64,000 bases of DNA from Lactobacillus amylovorus DSM 20531 (GCF_002706375.1 NZ_CP017706.1:372001-436000); one strand, 5' to 3'. Shown: positions 1 through 9,584, counted from the stretch's first letter. The notes: a model not told the origin generated them from the letters alone. Numbers and translations: made by a program.

Positions 1-902
1 TAGGCCTTCTTCATTACGTAAGCAGAAGTTACTGGTTCGGTTGGAGTTGAATCAGTCTTATTGTCAGTAGATGAAGAATTTGAGTTATTAGTAGTATTTG
101 AATTACTGCTTGAAGGAGCTTGTGAAACAGCACCGTTGTTAGAAGTTACATTACCGTTAATTGATAATGGAAGAACAGCAACGTTACCATCAACGCTTAG
201 TCCGCGCCAGTTATCAGTAAATTGCCAAATTGATACACCGTCCATTGATGGGAAGTAATTAAAGTTAGGATTATCAATTCTACCTGAAATAGCATATGAA
301 GCTACCCATAATGAGTTAGGGTACTCACCAATTACGCTGCTGGTATCAATGTTGTTTTGCAAAACTGATGAACTTGCGTAAAGAAGTGGTTGGTAACCAG
401 CTGCCTTGATTGTGTCCATGAATGCAATGATTGCGTTAGCAGTTGGCGTCTTACCACCATAAATGTTGTTGCCTTGGCCAGTTTCATAGTCACAAGCAAT
501 ATATGAACCCTTTGGTAAACCAAATGCTTGCGCTGCCTTAACAGCATAGTTTGCTTCTGCTACAGCAGCACTTGAGTTAGAACTAAAAGTAGCAAAGTGG
601 TATGCCATTGGCATCATATTGTTAGAAATAGCTGTAGAAATTTGGCTTGAAGCCTTAGGGTTACGGTATGAAGTACCTTCACTTACCTTAACGATAGCAA
701 ACTGTGCACCTACTTGAGCATGACTTGATAAGTCAGCATTTTGGTAACTGGCAACGTCCACACCAAGTGAACGTGCTGCAACAGATGTAGTTGATGCTTG
801 AACAGTAATTTGTGGTCGATTAATTTGAGTTACTGCCACTCCTGCAGTTTCTAATACGGTTGCACATGCCAATTTAATAATTAATTTTTTGGTTGTAGTC
901 AA
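1..902 (-). CDS. GH25 lysozyme (secreted cell-wall muramidase), 3' end outside window
   Basis: Probable N-acetylmuramidase of glycoside hydrolase family 25. The frame opens with TTG at 902-900, preceded by a GGAGG ribosome site, and runs off the left edge without a stop. A signal-peptide-like N-terminus (basic TTTKK, then a hydrophobic stretch) is followed by GVDVASYQ, which carries the first acidic residue of the GH25 active site, and later by ACDYETG, the conserved D-x-E strand. After the roughly 190-residue catalytic domain comes a Ser/Asn/Thr-rich linker, then AYVMKK, which may begin a SLAP-type cell-wall-binding domain; that last part is inference because it is cut off. Family membership is secure; which wall polymer it binds is not visible. 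Confidence 0.88.
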   Translation of the reverse strand, partial: MTTTKKLIIKLACATVLETAGVAVTQINRPQITVQASTTSVAARSLGVDVASYQNADLSSHAQVGAQFAIVKVSEGTSYRNPKASSQISTAISNNMMPMAYHFATFSSNSSAAVAEANYAVKAAQAFGLPKGSYIACDYETGQGNNIYGGKTPTANAIIAFMDTIKAAGYQPLLYASSSVLQNNIDTSSVIGEYPNSLWVASYAISGRIDNPNFNYFPSMDGVSIWQFTDNWRGLSVDGNVAVLPLSINGNVTSNNGAVSQAPSSSNSNTTNNSNSSSTDNKTDSTPTEPVTSAYVMKKA

Positions 903-1075
903 TCTTCTCGTCCTCCACTATGTGAAAAAATTCAAATTCACACTTGTTGATCTTCCTAGTAATACGAAATCAAATTTAGGATAAGCTCGTTTGAGATTTT
1001 AGTCAATAGATTCGCTCTAGATGTAAGGTTAGCTTAATCTTTGTCATAATTTTGTATCATACAAGGCTAAAAGCT

Positions 1076-1432
1076 TTACAGCCAAGTTTCTTCATAAATA
1101 TTTTCTCTAAAACCACAAGTTAAATGATCATCGCCGACAACAAGCGGACGCTTAATCAGTTTGCCATCTTTGGACATCATCTCGGCAGCTTCTTCAATCG
1201 TCATATCAGGAATTTTGTCCTTTAATTTCTGCTGGCGGTAATGTTGACCAGATGTATTGAAAAAGTATCTTAAACCGCGATCTTGATACTTAGTCATCCA
1301 CTTAATCAAGTCTTCTTTTTTAGGTGGCTGTTCAACTAAATCTTGGAACTCATACTTTACGCCATGATCGTCTAACCACTTTTGTGCTTTCTTTGAAGTA
1401 GAACAACGTTTATAACCATAAAATTTAATCAT
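1076..1432 (-). CDS. Spx/ArsC-family thioredoxin-fold protein
   Basis: 118 residues, the usual length for the Spx/ArsC family. The N-terminus IKFYGYKRCSTSKKA has one cysteine followed by STS, the C-x-x-S form seen in ArsC-like or YusI/Spx-like proteins rather than the C-x-x-C redox pair of Spx proper. RPLVVGDD near the C-terminus matches the conserved RP loop of the family. It starts 1 base after the esterase gene ends, so the two are probably co-transcribed. It could be a glutaredoxin-type arsenate reductase homologue or a transcriptional regulator; the sequence does not decide. Confidence 0.8.
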   Translation of the reverse strand: MIKFYGYKRCSTSKKAQKWLDDHGVKYEFQDLVEQPPKKEDLIKWMTKYQDRGLRYFFNTSGQHYRQQKLKDKIPDMTIEEAAEMMSKDGKLIKRPLVVGDDHLTCGFRENIYEETWL

Positions 1433-1433
1433 A

Positions 1434-2330
1434 TTAATCCTTCTTCATGTGTTCTCTAAAGAATTCAAGTTCTTCATCGTTAGCAATATCGGCTAATTCA
1501 TCCTTTTGACTTACGAAAAAGACATGGCCACGAGGATGATCTTTATCGCCATATGATTTACAAATTGCATGCACGCCGCGACCTAATAAGAAGCCAAATA
1601 AAGTAAACTGCATATCATGCAAGAAATCATTATTTGAAGTAATTAAGAATGTTGGCAAGAAATTAGAGTTAATATACTTTTCAACGTCAAGTTGTTCGTG
1701 ATACTTATCAACTGCTTTAGGAGTGAAGTAAAGACTCTCAAGACCATCAAGACTTTCGGGAGTTAAAACAAATGAAGCAGCACAGTTAAGTCCAACTGCT
1801 CTAAACTTTAAGTTAAGCGGCTTGTATGGGAACAATTTGGCATAGTCTGGATTAGTCAAAATCGTGACATATTGCTCAGCCATTTGGCCACCAGCACTAT
1901 CACCAACGATGAAGACATTGTTTCTATCTAAACGATATTCTTCTGCGTGATCATCAACCCAGTGCATGTAGCGGTCGATATCGTCCAATTCATCAGGAAA
2001 TTCGGCGTCTTCTGGGGCAAGGCGGTAGTTAGGGTTAATGAAGGCAAAACCATGCTTAGCCAGATTCATGCCGTAATATTGGTAAGTTTCTTTGGTGCCG
2101 TAAACCCAACCACCACCGTGGATATTGATGATAACAGGAAATGGCTCATCAGTCTTTTTAGGCAGATAAACATCTAAGGTATGCCATTTGTCTGGGCCGT
2201 ATGATAAGTCATCGATCCGTTCAACCTCGGGAATATCATGTGGCAAATCTTTGTCACGTTCGTCGTCGCTCTTTTTGCATCCCGCACGATACTCTGTGAC
2301 AAACTTTTTAAGTCTCTGTGAAAGTTCCAT
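1434..2330 (-). CDS. Alpha/beta hydrolase, HSL-type esterase/lipase
   Basis: Cytoplasmic carboxylesterase-like hydrolase of the hormone-sensitive-lipase type. The oxyanion-hole motif INIHGGGW lies near residue 70 and the nucleophile elbow VGDSAGG near residue 143; the catalytic His is probably in KDHPRGH near the C-terminus. 298 residues is typical. There is no signal peptide. The start has only a weak AAGAGAAG site upstream. It is the first gene of a two-gene unit with the Spx/ArsC-like gene. Such esterases in lactobacilli act on short-chain esters, but the substrate cannot be read from sequence. Confidence 0.88.
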   Translation of the reverse strand: MELSQRLKKFVTEYRAGCKKSDDERDKDLPHDIPEVERIDDLSYGPDKWHTLDVYLPKKTDEPFPVIINIHGGGWVYGTKETYQYYGMNLAKHGFAFINPNYRLAPEDAEFPDELDDIDRYMHWVDDHAEEYRLDRNNVFIVGDSAGGQMAEQYVTILTNPDYAKLFPYKPLNLKFRAVGLNCAASFVLTPESLDGLESLYFTPKAVDKYHEQLDVEKYINSNFLPTFLITSNNDFLHDMQFTLFGFLLGRGVHAICKSYGDKDHPRGHVFFVSQKDELADIANDEELEFFREHMKKD

Positions 2331-2415
2331 AATGCTTCTCTTTTCTATTATTTATTGATCACACTTTAATTATACTTGCTTTAAAATAAAAAAATAATTT
2401 TTTTCAAAATATTCC

Positions 2416-2444
2416 TTGCATTTTAAATGGGTATTCCCTATAAT
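2416..2444 (+). promoter_or_regulatory. Promoter of tRNA-Arg
   Basis: TTGCAT (2416-2421) and TATAAT (2439-2444) are separated by exactly 17 bases and sit 37 bases upstream of the tRNA. Confidence 0.8.
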
Positions 2445-2481
2445 AGTTTATGTTCTGTTGAGGACATACAAACATACAGAT

Positions 2482-2555
2482 GGTCTGGTAGCTCAGCTGG
2501 ATAGAGCAACAGTCTTCTAAACTGTGGGTCGTGGGTTCGAATCTCACCCAGATCA
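2482..2555 (+). tRNA. tRNA-Arg (anticodon TCT)
   Basis: A full cloverleaf can be drawn by eye: 7-bp acceptor stem GGTCTGG/CCAGATC (one G-T pair), a D arm, anticodon stem ACAGT/ACTGT around loop CTTCTAA giving anticodon TCT, and a T arm with TTCGAAT. The discriminator base is A. CCA is not encoded; the next bases are CTA. It reads AGA codons. Confidence 0.95.
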
Positions 2556-2563
2556 CTAAAGTA

Positions 2564-2589
2564 GCAACGCTTGTGGGCGTTGCTTTTTT
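2564..2589 (+). terminator. Terminator after tRNA-Arg
   Basis: GCAACGC (2564-2570) pairs with GCGTTGC (2577-2583), followed directly by six T residues. Confidence 0.85.
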
Positions 2590-2610
2590 GTTGCAAAAAA
2601 TAGGCCAAAG

Positions 2611-2660
2611 AAAAATGCCGATAATCTTTGCTTTACGCATTGATTGTCGGCATTTTTTTA
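2611..2660 (-). terminator. Terminator of the ABC exporter pair
   Basis: ATGCCGATAAT (2615-2625) pairs with ATTGTCGGCAT (2643-2653) with A/T tracts on both sides, so it can work on either strand. On the minus strand it follows the stop of the second exporter gene. Confidence 0.75.
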
Positions 2661-4238
2661 TCTAGTTAAACAGATTTCATGATCAAAGATCTTCTGCATC
2701 TCATCATTAAAATTATGTGCGATAAACACAATCGTGGCATCGGTCTTAACTAATCGTTTCAAAATTCTCATTGTTGCAGCTGGGTCAATTGCACTTGTTC
2801 CTTCATCAATCAAGATTAGCTTACTATCATGAACCTTACTACGAGCTAAAACTATTTTTTGCCTTTGACCACCTGAAACGTTTAATTTATTCAAATCAAT
2901 TTCTGTTTCAATTCCATCTGGAAACTTCGATACGTCACTAGCTAGCTGCACATCGTTAATTGCTCCAGAAACAAATTGTTCTAGTTTATCATTAAACATC
3001 GTAATATTCTCGGCAATCGTCGCTGGGAACAGCACTGGAGATTGTGGCAAATAACCAATTTCGGCTAAATCTGGCTTAACTACTTTCCCACTCTCATCAA
3101 AGTATTCAATTTCACCACGAGTGGCTTTTTCTTCGCCTAAAATCAACTTAAATAAAGTACTCTTGCCAGAACCAGAGTCACCAGTAAGTAAGACCTTTTC
3201 ACCAGCATTAACTTGAATATCTGGAAAAACTACTTCTTCACCATTTTTAAATTTTATAGCTAAATCTTTAGTTGAAAAAGCAACTGGCTGCTTCAAGTCA
3301 TTTGATTTTTCATCAATGATCTTTTTCCTGGCCTGTAAAATTTGCTTACGCAAATCCTTAGTTGCCTTCATTCGACCGCCATAATCAGCTATTCCTTGAA
3401 GCGAAGCAAACATCGCTGAACTAAAGTTACCAATACTTGCAATTAAACCAAAAGCAGCCCAATTATTAACCACCAAAAATCCAGTTAACAGGAAAATCAA
3501 TGCATCCCCAACTGAATAAGCTAATTGATTTAAATAGTCCAGTTTTTGATCTACCTTTTGTTTTTCAACGTTAACATTTTCCAATTTACCTGAACTCTTA
3601 GCAATCACGTCAAACAACTTTTGTCCTGCTAAATATCTGCGCAGTTCTGAAAGACCAATGAGCCAATCACCCAATGTCTTCAGATACTTTTTATTTGCAT
3701 CAGATACTAGACTGGTAACTTTCTGTAATTGCTTATCCATCAGTTTAGGCAAATAAATCTGCACTGCCGCAAAAATTAAACACACAAGAAGTAAGCTCCA
3801 TTGAAATGTAAACAGTGTAAGGGCTACGCTAAACACGCTAACGAGCATCCCTGCCACATAACGAAATGAGTTTAGATAATCATTGTGTAGCAACGTTAAA
3901 TCATTAGTCATTCTGTTCTGCACGCTGCCCGCATGATGACTCTTACCATCTTCAAAATAATGGTCTGTCAATTCCTGTCTAATTAAATGAAGGTACCTTT
4001 GCACATGTTTTTGCCATAAAATACCTGCAAGATTATAAAAAAGATAAACAAAAACATAACAAATAATTTGCAAAACAGTCCAAAATACAAACATCTGTAA
4101 GTTGCGATTACGTACTGCATTAAATTGCAGCGTTAAAAAGTAAGCTACCCCAATTTCACCTGCTGCACCGGCCATTTGAAGTAAAAGTGCAATGCTAAAA
4201 CTCCACGGATTTAATTTGAACAATTCTTTCCAGCTCAT
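2658..4238 (-). CDS. ABC exporter half-transporter B (membrane + ATPase domain)
   Basis: 526-residue half-transporter: about five to six hydrophobic segments in the first 300 residues, then a nucleotide-binding domain. Walker A is GDSGSGKST, the Q-loop is in IGYLPQSP, the ABC signature is VSGGQRQK, and Walker B with catalytic Glu is LILIDEGTSAID. The switch His is in FIAHNFND. It overlaps the stop of the upstream half-transporter by one base, so the two are translationally coupled and probably form a heterodimer. The substrate is unknown; pairs like this in lactobacilli export peptides, lipids or drugs. Confidence 0.88.
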   Translation of the reverse strand: MSWKELFKLNPWSFSIALLLQMAGAAGEIGVAYFLTLQFNAVRNRNLQMFVFWTVLQIICYVFVYLFYNLAGILWQKHVQRYLHLIRQELTDHYFEDGKSHHAGSVQNRMTNDLTLLHNDYLNSFRYVAGMLVSVFSVALTLFTFQWSLLLVCLIFAAVQIYLPKLMDKQLQKVTSLVSDANKKYLKTLGDWLIGLSELRRYLAGQKLFDVIAKSSGKLENVNVEKQKVDQKLDYLNQLAYSVGDALIFLLTGFLVVNNWAAFGLIASIGNFSSAMFASLQGIADYGGRMKATKDLRKQILQARKKIIDEKSNDLKQPVAFSTKDLAIKFKNGEEVVFPDIQVNAGEKVLLTGDSGSGKSTLFKLILGEEKATRGEIEYFDESGKVVKPDLAEIGYLPQSPVLFPATIAENITMFNDKLEQFVSGAINDVQLASDVSKFPDGIETEIDLNKLNVSGGQRQKIVLARSKVHDSKLILIDEGTSAIDPAATMRILKRLVKTDATIVFIAHNFNDEMQKIFDHEICLTR

Positions 4239-5815
4239 TATTTACCCTCCAAGTGAATTTCACGATCAAACAACGCCCTTTGCTCTTCACTCAAGTTGTG
4301 TGCAATCATCAAAAGTGTTTCTTTTCCCTGCGTTAAATTACGTAAAATCTTCGTCGCACCCTTTTGATCAATCGCACTAGTTGCTTCATCTAAATATAAA
4401 ATTGACTTTTCATGAACCATTGCCCGCATTAAGACGACTTTTTGTTGCTGTCCGCCTGAAAGCAAATTATGCTTTACTTCAATTTCAGTATCTAAACCTT
4501 CTTTTAATTTTTCTTCATCACGAATAAAAGCATTTGCTTCAATTGCAGAACTAACACAACCGTCCAATTTGGAATCAAACATTGTGATATTCTCCAAAAT
4601 CGAAGCGTCAAACATCGTTAAATCCTGTGCTAGATAGCCTATTTGATTAAAATCTGGATGAATGATCTTATTATTTTCATTCTTATAAATCACTTCACCA
4701 CTGATTGGCTTAATTTGTCCTAACAATATTTTCAATAAAGTAGACTTACCAGTACCACTATCGCCTACAAGCAGAACTTTTTCACCACGGTTAATGACAA
4801 AATTAGGATAAGCAATCTTCTCACCATGCTCATATTTAACAGACAAATTCTTTACTTCAATTGAGGCAATTTCATCAATCGAATCATATTTCTTATCTGC
4901 TTCAATTTTTTGCAATTTGGCTAGCTGATCTCTCAAGGTCTTAGTTGACTTAAGCTGAATATACTTAGTTACACAACTATTTACACTGTAAAAGATCCCA
5001 TTAGCAAAATAGCCAGCAGTTAGAATTGCACCTAAGCTCACTTGATGATTAAAAAATAAAATTCCCGCAATGACTGGTACGCCAACTCGGCCCATAACAT
5101 CAAAGATGGCTGCAACCATCTCTACATAAATCATTGCTTTATCACGTTGATATTCACTTTGTTCAAGTTGATGGCTTGATTTGCCTATTTTCTTTTTTAA
5201 AACCGATTTATTTTTATATCTTCGAAGTTCTTCCAAACCATTGAACCAATTTTCAATTAGATTCAGAAATTGTGCATTCTTATTAGAAACTCTTTTAGTT
5301 GCTTTGTTGGTATATTTTTCCAGCAACTTTGGCACTGCAATTGCGAAAAACGAAATCACCAGACTATATGCCACCAATATCCAATGGAAGGTAAACAAAG
5401 TCCCAATCGTTAAAATGACATAGATCAAATCACAAGCAAAATAAAAATAAACATCATAGTAGTTTGTCTGGATCATTTGTAAATCGTTGCCCAAATGATT
5501 TTCCATATCTGCCACTTTATCTGGTTTCTGATAATAATGTTTAGAAATATTTTGCCGCACCTGATGAAATAGATTCTGCGTTTGCTTAGTATTTTGAACA
5601 TTAGCAATATTGAAACTTGAATTGCAAATTTGACCAAACACAAATTGCACAGCAATTAATTCAATAAATAAAGCAAATTTTCTTTGTGAAATTGCATTAA
5701 GTTCTGGACTAGTCAAGTACGTATAAAAAGTAGTTGTAGCTTGTGTGAGCGTGATTAAAAACAGTACTAAAAATGCACGCTTATAGTTTGTTTTAAGATA
5801 ATCTTTTAGACCCAT
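4238..5815 (-). CDS. ABC exporter half-transporter A (membrane + ATPase domain)
   Basis: 525 residues, same architecture as its partner downstream: N-terminal membrane region, then an ATPase with Walker A GDSGTGKST, Q-loop IGYLAQDL, signature LSGGQQQK and Walker B LYLDEATSAID. Both members of the pair keep a catalytic Glu after the Walker B Asp, so there is no obvious degenerate site as in some heterodimeric exporters. First gene of a two-gene operon. No peptidase C39 domain and no bacteriocin gene nearby, so a bacteriocin role is not supported. Confidence 0.88.
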   Translation of the reverse strand: MGLKDYLKTNYKRAFLVLFLITLTQATTTFYTYLTSPELNAISQRKFALFIELIAVQFVFGQICNSSFNIANVQNTKQTQNLFHQVRQNISKHYYQKPDKVADMENHLGNDLQMIQTNYYDVYFYFACDLIYVILTIGTLFTFHWILVAYSLVISFFAIAVPKLLEKYTNKATKRVSNKNAQFLNLIENWFNGLEELRRYKNKSVLKKKIGKSSHQLEQSEYQRDKAMIYVEMVAAIFDVMGRVGVPVIAGILFFNHQVSLGAILTAGYFANGIFYSVNSCVTKYIQLKSTKTLRDQLAKLQKIEADKKYDSIDEIASIEVKNLSVKYEHGEKIAYPNFVINRGEKVLLVGDSGTGKSTLLKILLGQIKPISGEVIYKNENNKIIHPDFNQIGYLAQDLTMFDASILENITMFDSKLDGCVSSAIEANAFIRDEEKLKEGLDTEIEVKHNLLSGGQQQKVVLMRAMVHEKSILYLDEATSAIDQKGATKILRNLTQGKETLLMIAHNLSEEQRALFDREIHLEGK

Positions 5816-6142
5816 TATTTTTCCTCGTTATTACTTTTACAACAAATTGACGAACTGTTTTACATCCCTAATCTGATTTGTCGCAAAGAAAAAGCACTGT
5901 CATTCGCATTCGAATTAACAGTGCAACAAATAAAGGTCGATTTTATAAAAAATCGCCTCTGATTCGTTTACTGCTAATACTGATTGCAAAAAATGGGCGC
6001 ACTAAATAAAGTGTCACTAGTTCATTTTCTAATTAACAAATCAAGTATTAGAGATTCAATAAGCGAATCATAAAGCAATTTTCCTCTTTTTCTATAAGTT
6101 AATTAAACTATATCATATTTTTTTAATTTCACAAGATAATTT
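5816..6142. other. 327-base gene-free stretch
   Basis: Holds a hairpin at 5894-5924 and A/T-rich sequence. No credible small ORF or RNA gene was seen. It should contain the promoter of the ABC exporter operon, but I could not fix its -35 and -10 boxes. Confidence 0.5.
5887..5925 (-). terminator. Hairpin downstream of the HAD phosphatase gene
   Basis: GCACTGT (5894-5900) pairs with ACAGTGC (5918-5924); on the minus strand a T-rich run follows. Most likely the terminator for the HAD phosphatase transcript. Confidence 0.6.
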
Positions 6143-6958
6143 TTATTTATCTTCATCCAAGTACTTTTGCAATACTCTAAACACACCATTTTCGGTGTTG
6201 GCTGGAGCAATAAACTCGGCATGCTTCTTAACATTATCCATACCGTTAGCCATGGCATAAGAATACTTGGCAAAATCAAGCATTGGAATATCGTTGCCGC
6301 CATCACCAAAGGCAATTAAGTCATCGCCGGTCATGCCCATTTTTGCAAGCAAACGTTCAAGACCACTGCCCTTACTTACACCTTTTACATTAACGTCGAT
6401 GGCAAAAGTAGCTGAAGCAAAGGCTGAAATCTTATTATCACGATTCTTATTAAACGCTTCTTCAACATCAGCAGCGTGTTTACTGTCCATGCCAAAAGTA
6501 ATTTGATAAATATCTTCTTCTGGCAAATCATTCCAATCATCAATTACCGCACTGCTACCAGCAAAATATGCTAAGAAGTCACGTTCATCTTTATCAATTT
6601 CACTGTGCAAATAAGCGATATCCTTTTCAAAGACCATGGTTGCCATCTTGCCATATTTAGCTGGAACGTCATCGAGCAATTCTAAGACATCTTGTCTGTC
6701 CATTGGGTAGCTTGCGGCATCCTTACCCTTAATGATCAAGCGGGAACCGTTTAAAGTTACAAAATCCATTCTATCGGCAAAACCCTTGAAGTCTTGCTTT
6801 AAACGTACATAAGGTCTGCCTGAAGCAACGATAAAGTGTACTCCACGCTTTTCAAATTCAGTTAAAAGTTGGTCGAATCGTTCATGATCAAATTGCTTAC
6901 GATCATCCAAAAAGGTACCATCCATGTCAACTGCGACTGCTTTAAATGGTAATGTCAT
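6143..6958 (-). CDS. Cof-type HAD-superfamily sugar-phosphate phosphatase
   Basis: HAD subfamily IIB (Cof-like) phosphatase, cytoplasmic, Mg2+-dependent. Motif I is VAVDMDGTFLD with the nucleophile and acid/base Asp pair; motif II is VASGRP; the motif III Lys is in VKGVSKGSGL; motif IV is AFGDGGNDIPML. The frame is open further upstream, but ATG at 6958 is preferred because GAGGTG lies about nine bases before it; that gives 271 residues, normal for the family. Substrates of such enzymes are usually phosphosugars or flavin/PLP-type phosphates; the specific one is unknown. Confidence 0.9.
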   Translation of the reverse strand: MTLPFKAVAVDMDGTFLDDRKQFDHERFDQLLTEFEKRGVHFIVASGRPYVRLKQDFKGFADRMDFVTLNGSRLIIKGKDAASYPMDRQDVLELLDDVPAKYGKMATMVFEKDIAYLHSEIDKDERDFLAYFAGSSAVIDDWNDLPEEDIYQITFGMDSKHAADVEEAFNKNRDNKISAFASATFAIDVNVKGVSKGSGLERLLAKMGMTGDDLIAFGDGGNDIPMLDFAKYSYAMANGMDNVKKHAEFIAPANTENGVFRVLQKYLDEDK

Positions 6959-7029
6959 TCTCTTCACCTCAAAAAATTTTTTCAACAGGTTTTATCTTAT
7001 CATCTAAAGCCGCTCTCATGGCAAATATT

Positions 7030-7362
7030 TTATCTAATTTTCAACTGCATTTTCCTGCTCCGACGCCAAATTAGCACATTAATCGCAATCAAAACCACCG
7101 TGGCAATGACAAAGATCACATTATCATTCCAAAATACCATCCAACCATACTTAGTAAGCGAACTTGGCGTAACTAATTCAAGCACAAAGGCATAAATATA
7201 AGACACACCAAAAATGCCGGCAATCACACAATTAATTCCTGCTAAAAAGTACACCAACAAATATGCGCCAATTTTTGCTCGATCTTTGAGTAAATGAATG
7301 CCAATGAGCATCAACACAAATGAAATGCATAATGGCAACACGTAAAATGTCCAAAAGCCCAT
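7030..7362 (-). CDS. Small integral membrane protein, four predicted TM helices
   Basis: 110 residues beginning MGFWTFYVLPL. The ATG at 7362 has a GGAGG site seven bases upstream; the longer open frame lacks one. Four hydrophobic segments account for nearly the whole protein, ending in a basic tail RRSRKMQLKIR. I do not recognise the family. It is separated from the HAD gene by about 70 bases on the same strand, so the two may share a transcript. Confidence 0.7.
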   Translation of the reverse strand: MGFWTFYVLPLCISFVLMLIGIHLLKDRAKIGAYLLVYFLAGINCVIAGIFGVSYIYAFVLELVTPSSLTKYGWMVFWNDNVIFVIATVVLIAINVLIWRRSRKMQLKIR

Positions 7363-7586
7363 AACATATCCTCCATTTTTTGAGATCATTATGTCCAACA
7401 TTTTTAAATTTTTGGTTAAGCTGCGGTTAATTTTGATTAAATTGTCAGGCAAATTTTTCAGAAGCTATCATCTTTTCTATACATTTTTTATTCAACTATA
7501 ATAGGAATTAAAGGGAAAAGAAGGCGATCAGCTTGTACCAATAAAAGACAATATTATTAATATAGATGTAGATTGAAGGCATTTTT

Positions 7587-9584
7587 ATGAAACCAGAAAA
7601 TTTAAAAAAGCTCTTGCACCAAAATAGGCATAAGCTTTCGAAGAATCACGTTAAAGACGATCAATTAAATATTAGCTATGTAAAAATAAATGATTTAAAA
7701 ACAGCAAATAAGGCATCGGCCTTTAATATCGAACGCAATAAAGTCATCGATGAACAGCTCAATAAATATATGCATCCCAACTCCATCCACATTCGCTTAA
7801 AGCCTTACTTTGACTCCGGCACTTGGATCAAATGGATCGGTGTCTTGGGGGATGTAACTTTGCCGAATAAAACCAATCTCAATGGCTCATTGTTGATCGA
7901 TAAAATCTCCTGCTACTCAGATAAGGTGGAAATTCTCGACTACCATGCTTGGCTGAATATTGAAAATATCAAATACATTGAACATCATAACCAACAGTTG
8001 GCAATCGGCGACTACATTGAAGGTATCAGTCAGGTTAAACAATATGGTCAGGGCAAATATGGCTTAGCCGCCACCTATATTAAAAAAGCCGGCATGTTCA
8101 TCGGTACCAATAGAGCCGAAACATTGGTCAGCACCTATGATAGACAAGATTCTTGGGTGGTTGAACTAAGCAACAATAATCTGACGAAGAAGAATTATAG
8201 TGAAAACTTTATAAATAAAGATCTCGCTGAATTTGCTTCAACAGGTGCGCATGTCGATGCTAAGTTCCAACCAAGTCGGTATGAAAAGTTCCAGCAGCGT
8301 CTGCAAAATCTGCAACAAGGCGAATCTGACGACGTTTTGCCACTAATTGACAAAAATAAGCAAAAATACACTGCTACAGTTGTTCGTAGCCATGCAGTAA
8401 AGATTCCAAACATCGCCCACAAGATGCCGCAATTAGAGGTTAAAGACATCAAGGTCGTTGATAGCGGTCGCTTGGTCTTTGCTAGATATTCCTTGCCTTA
8501 TGTGGGCGACATTAAGAAGCTAGGTGAATTGCGCACTGATGATCAAATCAGCTTCTATAGCGAAGCTGCACCAAATAACAGCAATTCGTTCAATATGGTA
8601 ACCAACTTTGAATTGCTTACAGAGCATGATTTTATCCCGCTTCCATCTAACCCAAATGCTTTTTTGGGCTACATTATGTGGCGCCACCCAGAAGAAGGCG
8701 AATCGACTTACATCGCCAACTACCAAAACTGGGCTTTGGCTAAGCAGATCCATACTGAAGAGATCGATCATGAGATCGATTCAATTCGCCCTACTTCCAA
8801 TTTAACTGAGCTTGAATTAGCCAACAATTTAAGTATCGATCAAAAATTGGTTGCCAACGCAAGAAAGCAAGGCTTGATCAAACCGGTTACCAGCAATGGA
8901 CTAACCAAACGTTACAATAGCAATGCCTGGAACTTGCTTAGACAGGTTATCGGTGCCCAAGATAGTACGACGATTGAACATTTAAAGCAGATGTATCCGA
9001 TTTATACTACGGATGATATCGTGAAAAAGACTGGCGTGGATCGTAGCGAAGTCGATACGAGAATCCGGCAAGAAGAGTTTTTCCCACTAAACGGACTGCA
9101 TTGCTCTATCAATATTTATGGTCCAAAGGTGTTTGATTTATTTAAAGCACGTAAAACTGTGCAAGATCTTTTACCAAATAAGACTGGTGTGGTCACTAAG
9201 CGTGAAATTCCGGTTAATAAGTCGCTACATGAAGTAATTGAAAAAGCTGAAAATAAAGAAAAGCAAAAAGCTGAAGTAACTGAACCTAAGAAGCCAGCGA
9301 TCAAGTTCATCAAGCGAGCTGAGCCAAAGCCACAAATTAGGGAACCTCAACCTAAAGTTGAAGAATCTACTCCAGCAGCTACAAGCTCTATCATTATTAT
9401 TTCTACCTTTGCCGATGAAAAATATGACTATGTTGCAGCTGATGCCAATAAGGCAATCGCTGAAATCATGGCGGCTGCTGAAAAAACGATGGTTAACAAG
9501 ATGCTGCAAGTTAAAGACCACACTACAGGTCAGCCTGCAATCATCTCTGTCAAGGCCATCATGAAGATGGAATGTAAGCGTTAA
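7587..9584 (+). CDS. Unassigned 665-residue protein, putative DNA- or RNA-binding
   Basis: I do not recognise this family. Visible parts: residues about 75-175 and 255-345 are beta-rich segments that could be OB-like folds (weak inference). Residues about 405-500 contain two helix-turn-helix-like stretches, LSIDQKLVANARKQGLI and YTTDDIVKKTGVDRSEV. Then comes a charged Lys/Glu/Pro-rich linker (about 535-600) and a compact Ala-rich C-terminal segment. There is no signal peptide or membrane helix, so it is probably cytoplasmic. Start ATG at 7587 has GAAGG about ten bases upstream, and TATAAT lies near 7495. It stands alone, with an IS66 remnant directly downstream. Codon use looks native. Confidence 0.75.
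   Translation: MKPENLKKLLHQNRHKLSKNHVKDDQLNISYVKINDLKTANKASAFNIERNKVIDEQLNKYMHPNSIHIRLKPYFDSGTWIKWIGVLGDVTLPNKTNLNGSLLIDKISCYSDKVEILDYHAWLNIENIKYIEHHNQQLAIGDYIEGISQVKQYGQGKYGLAATYIKKAGMFIGTNRAETLVSTYDRQDSWVVELSNNNLTKKNYSENFINKDLAEFASTGAHVDAKFQPSRYEKFQQRLQNLQQGESDDVLPLIDKNKQKYTATVVRSHAVKIPNIAHKMPQLEVKDIKVVDSGRLVFARYSLPYVGDIKKLGELRTDDQISFYSEAAPNNSNSFNMVTNFELLTEHDFIPLPSNPNAFLGYIMWRHPEEGESTYIANYQNWALAKQIHTEEIDHEIDSIRPTSNLTELELANNLSIDQKLVANARKQGLIKPVTSNGLTKRYNSNAWNLLRQVIGAQDSTTIEHLKQMYPIYTTDDIVKKTGVDRSEVDTRIRQEEFFPLNGLHCSINIYGPKVFDLFKARKTVQDLLPNKTGVVTKREIPVNKSLHEVIEKAENKEKQKAEVTEPKKPAIKFIKRAEPKPQIREPQPKVEESTPAATSSIIIISTFADEKYDYVAADANKAIAEIMAAAEKTMVNKMLQVKDHTTGQPAIISVKAIMKMECKR

Noticed and set aside
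2658..5815. Bacteriocin export locus
   Set aside because: No C39 peptidase domain, accessory protein, leader peptide or immunity gene nearby.
9225..9521. A 98-codon minus-strand ORF rich in Phe/Leu inside the 665-residue gene
   Set aside because: Antisense shadow of the Lys/Glu-rich linker; no ribosome site.
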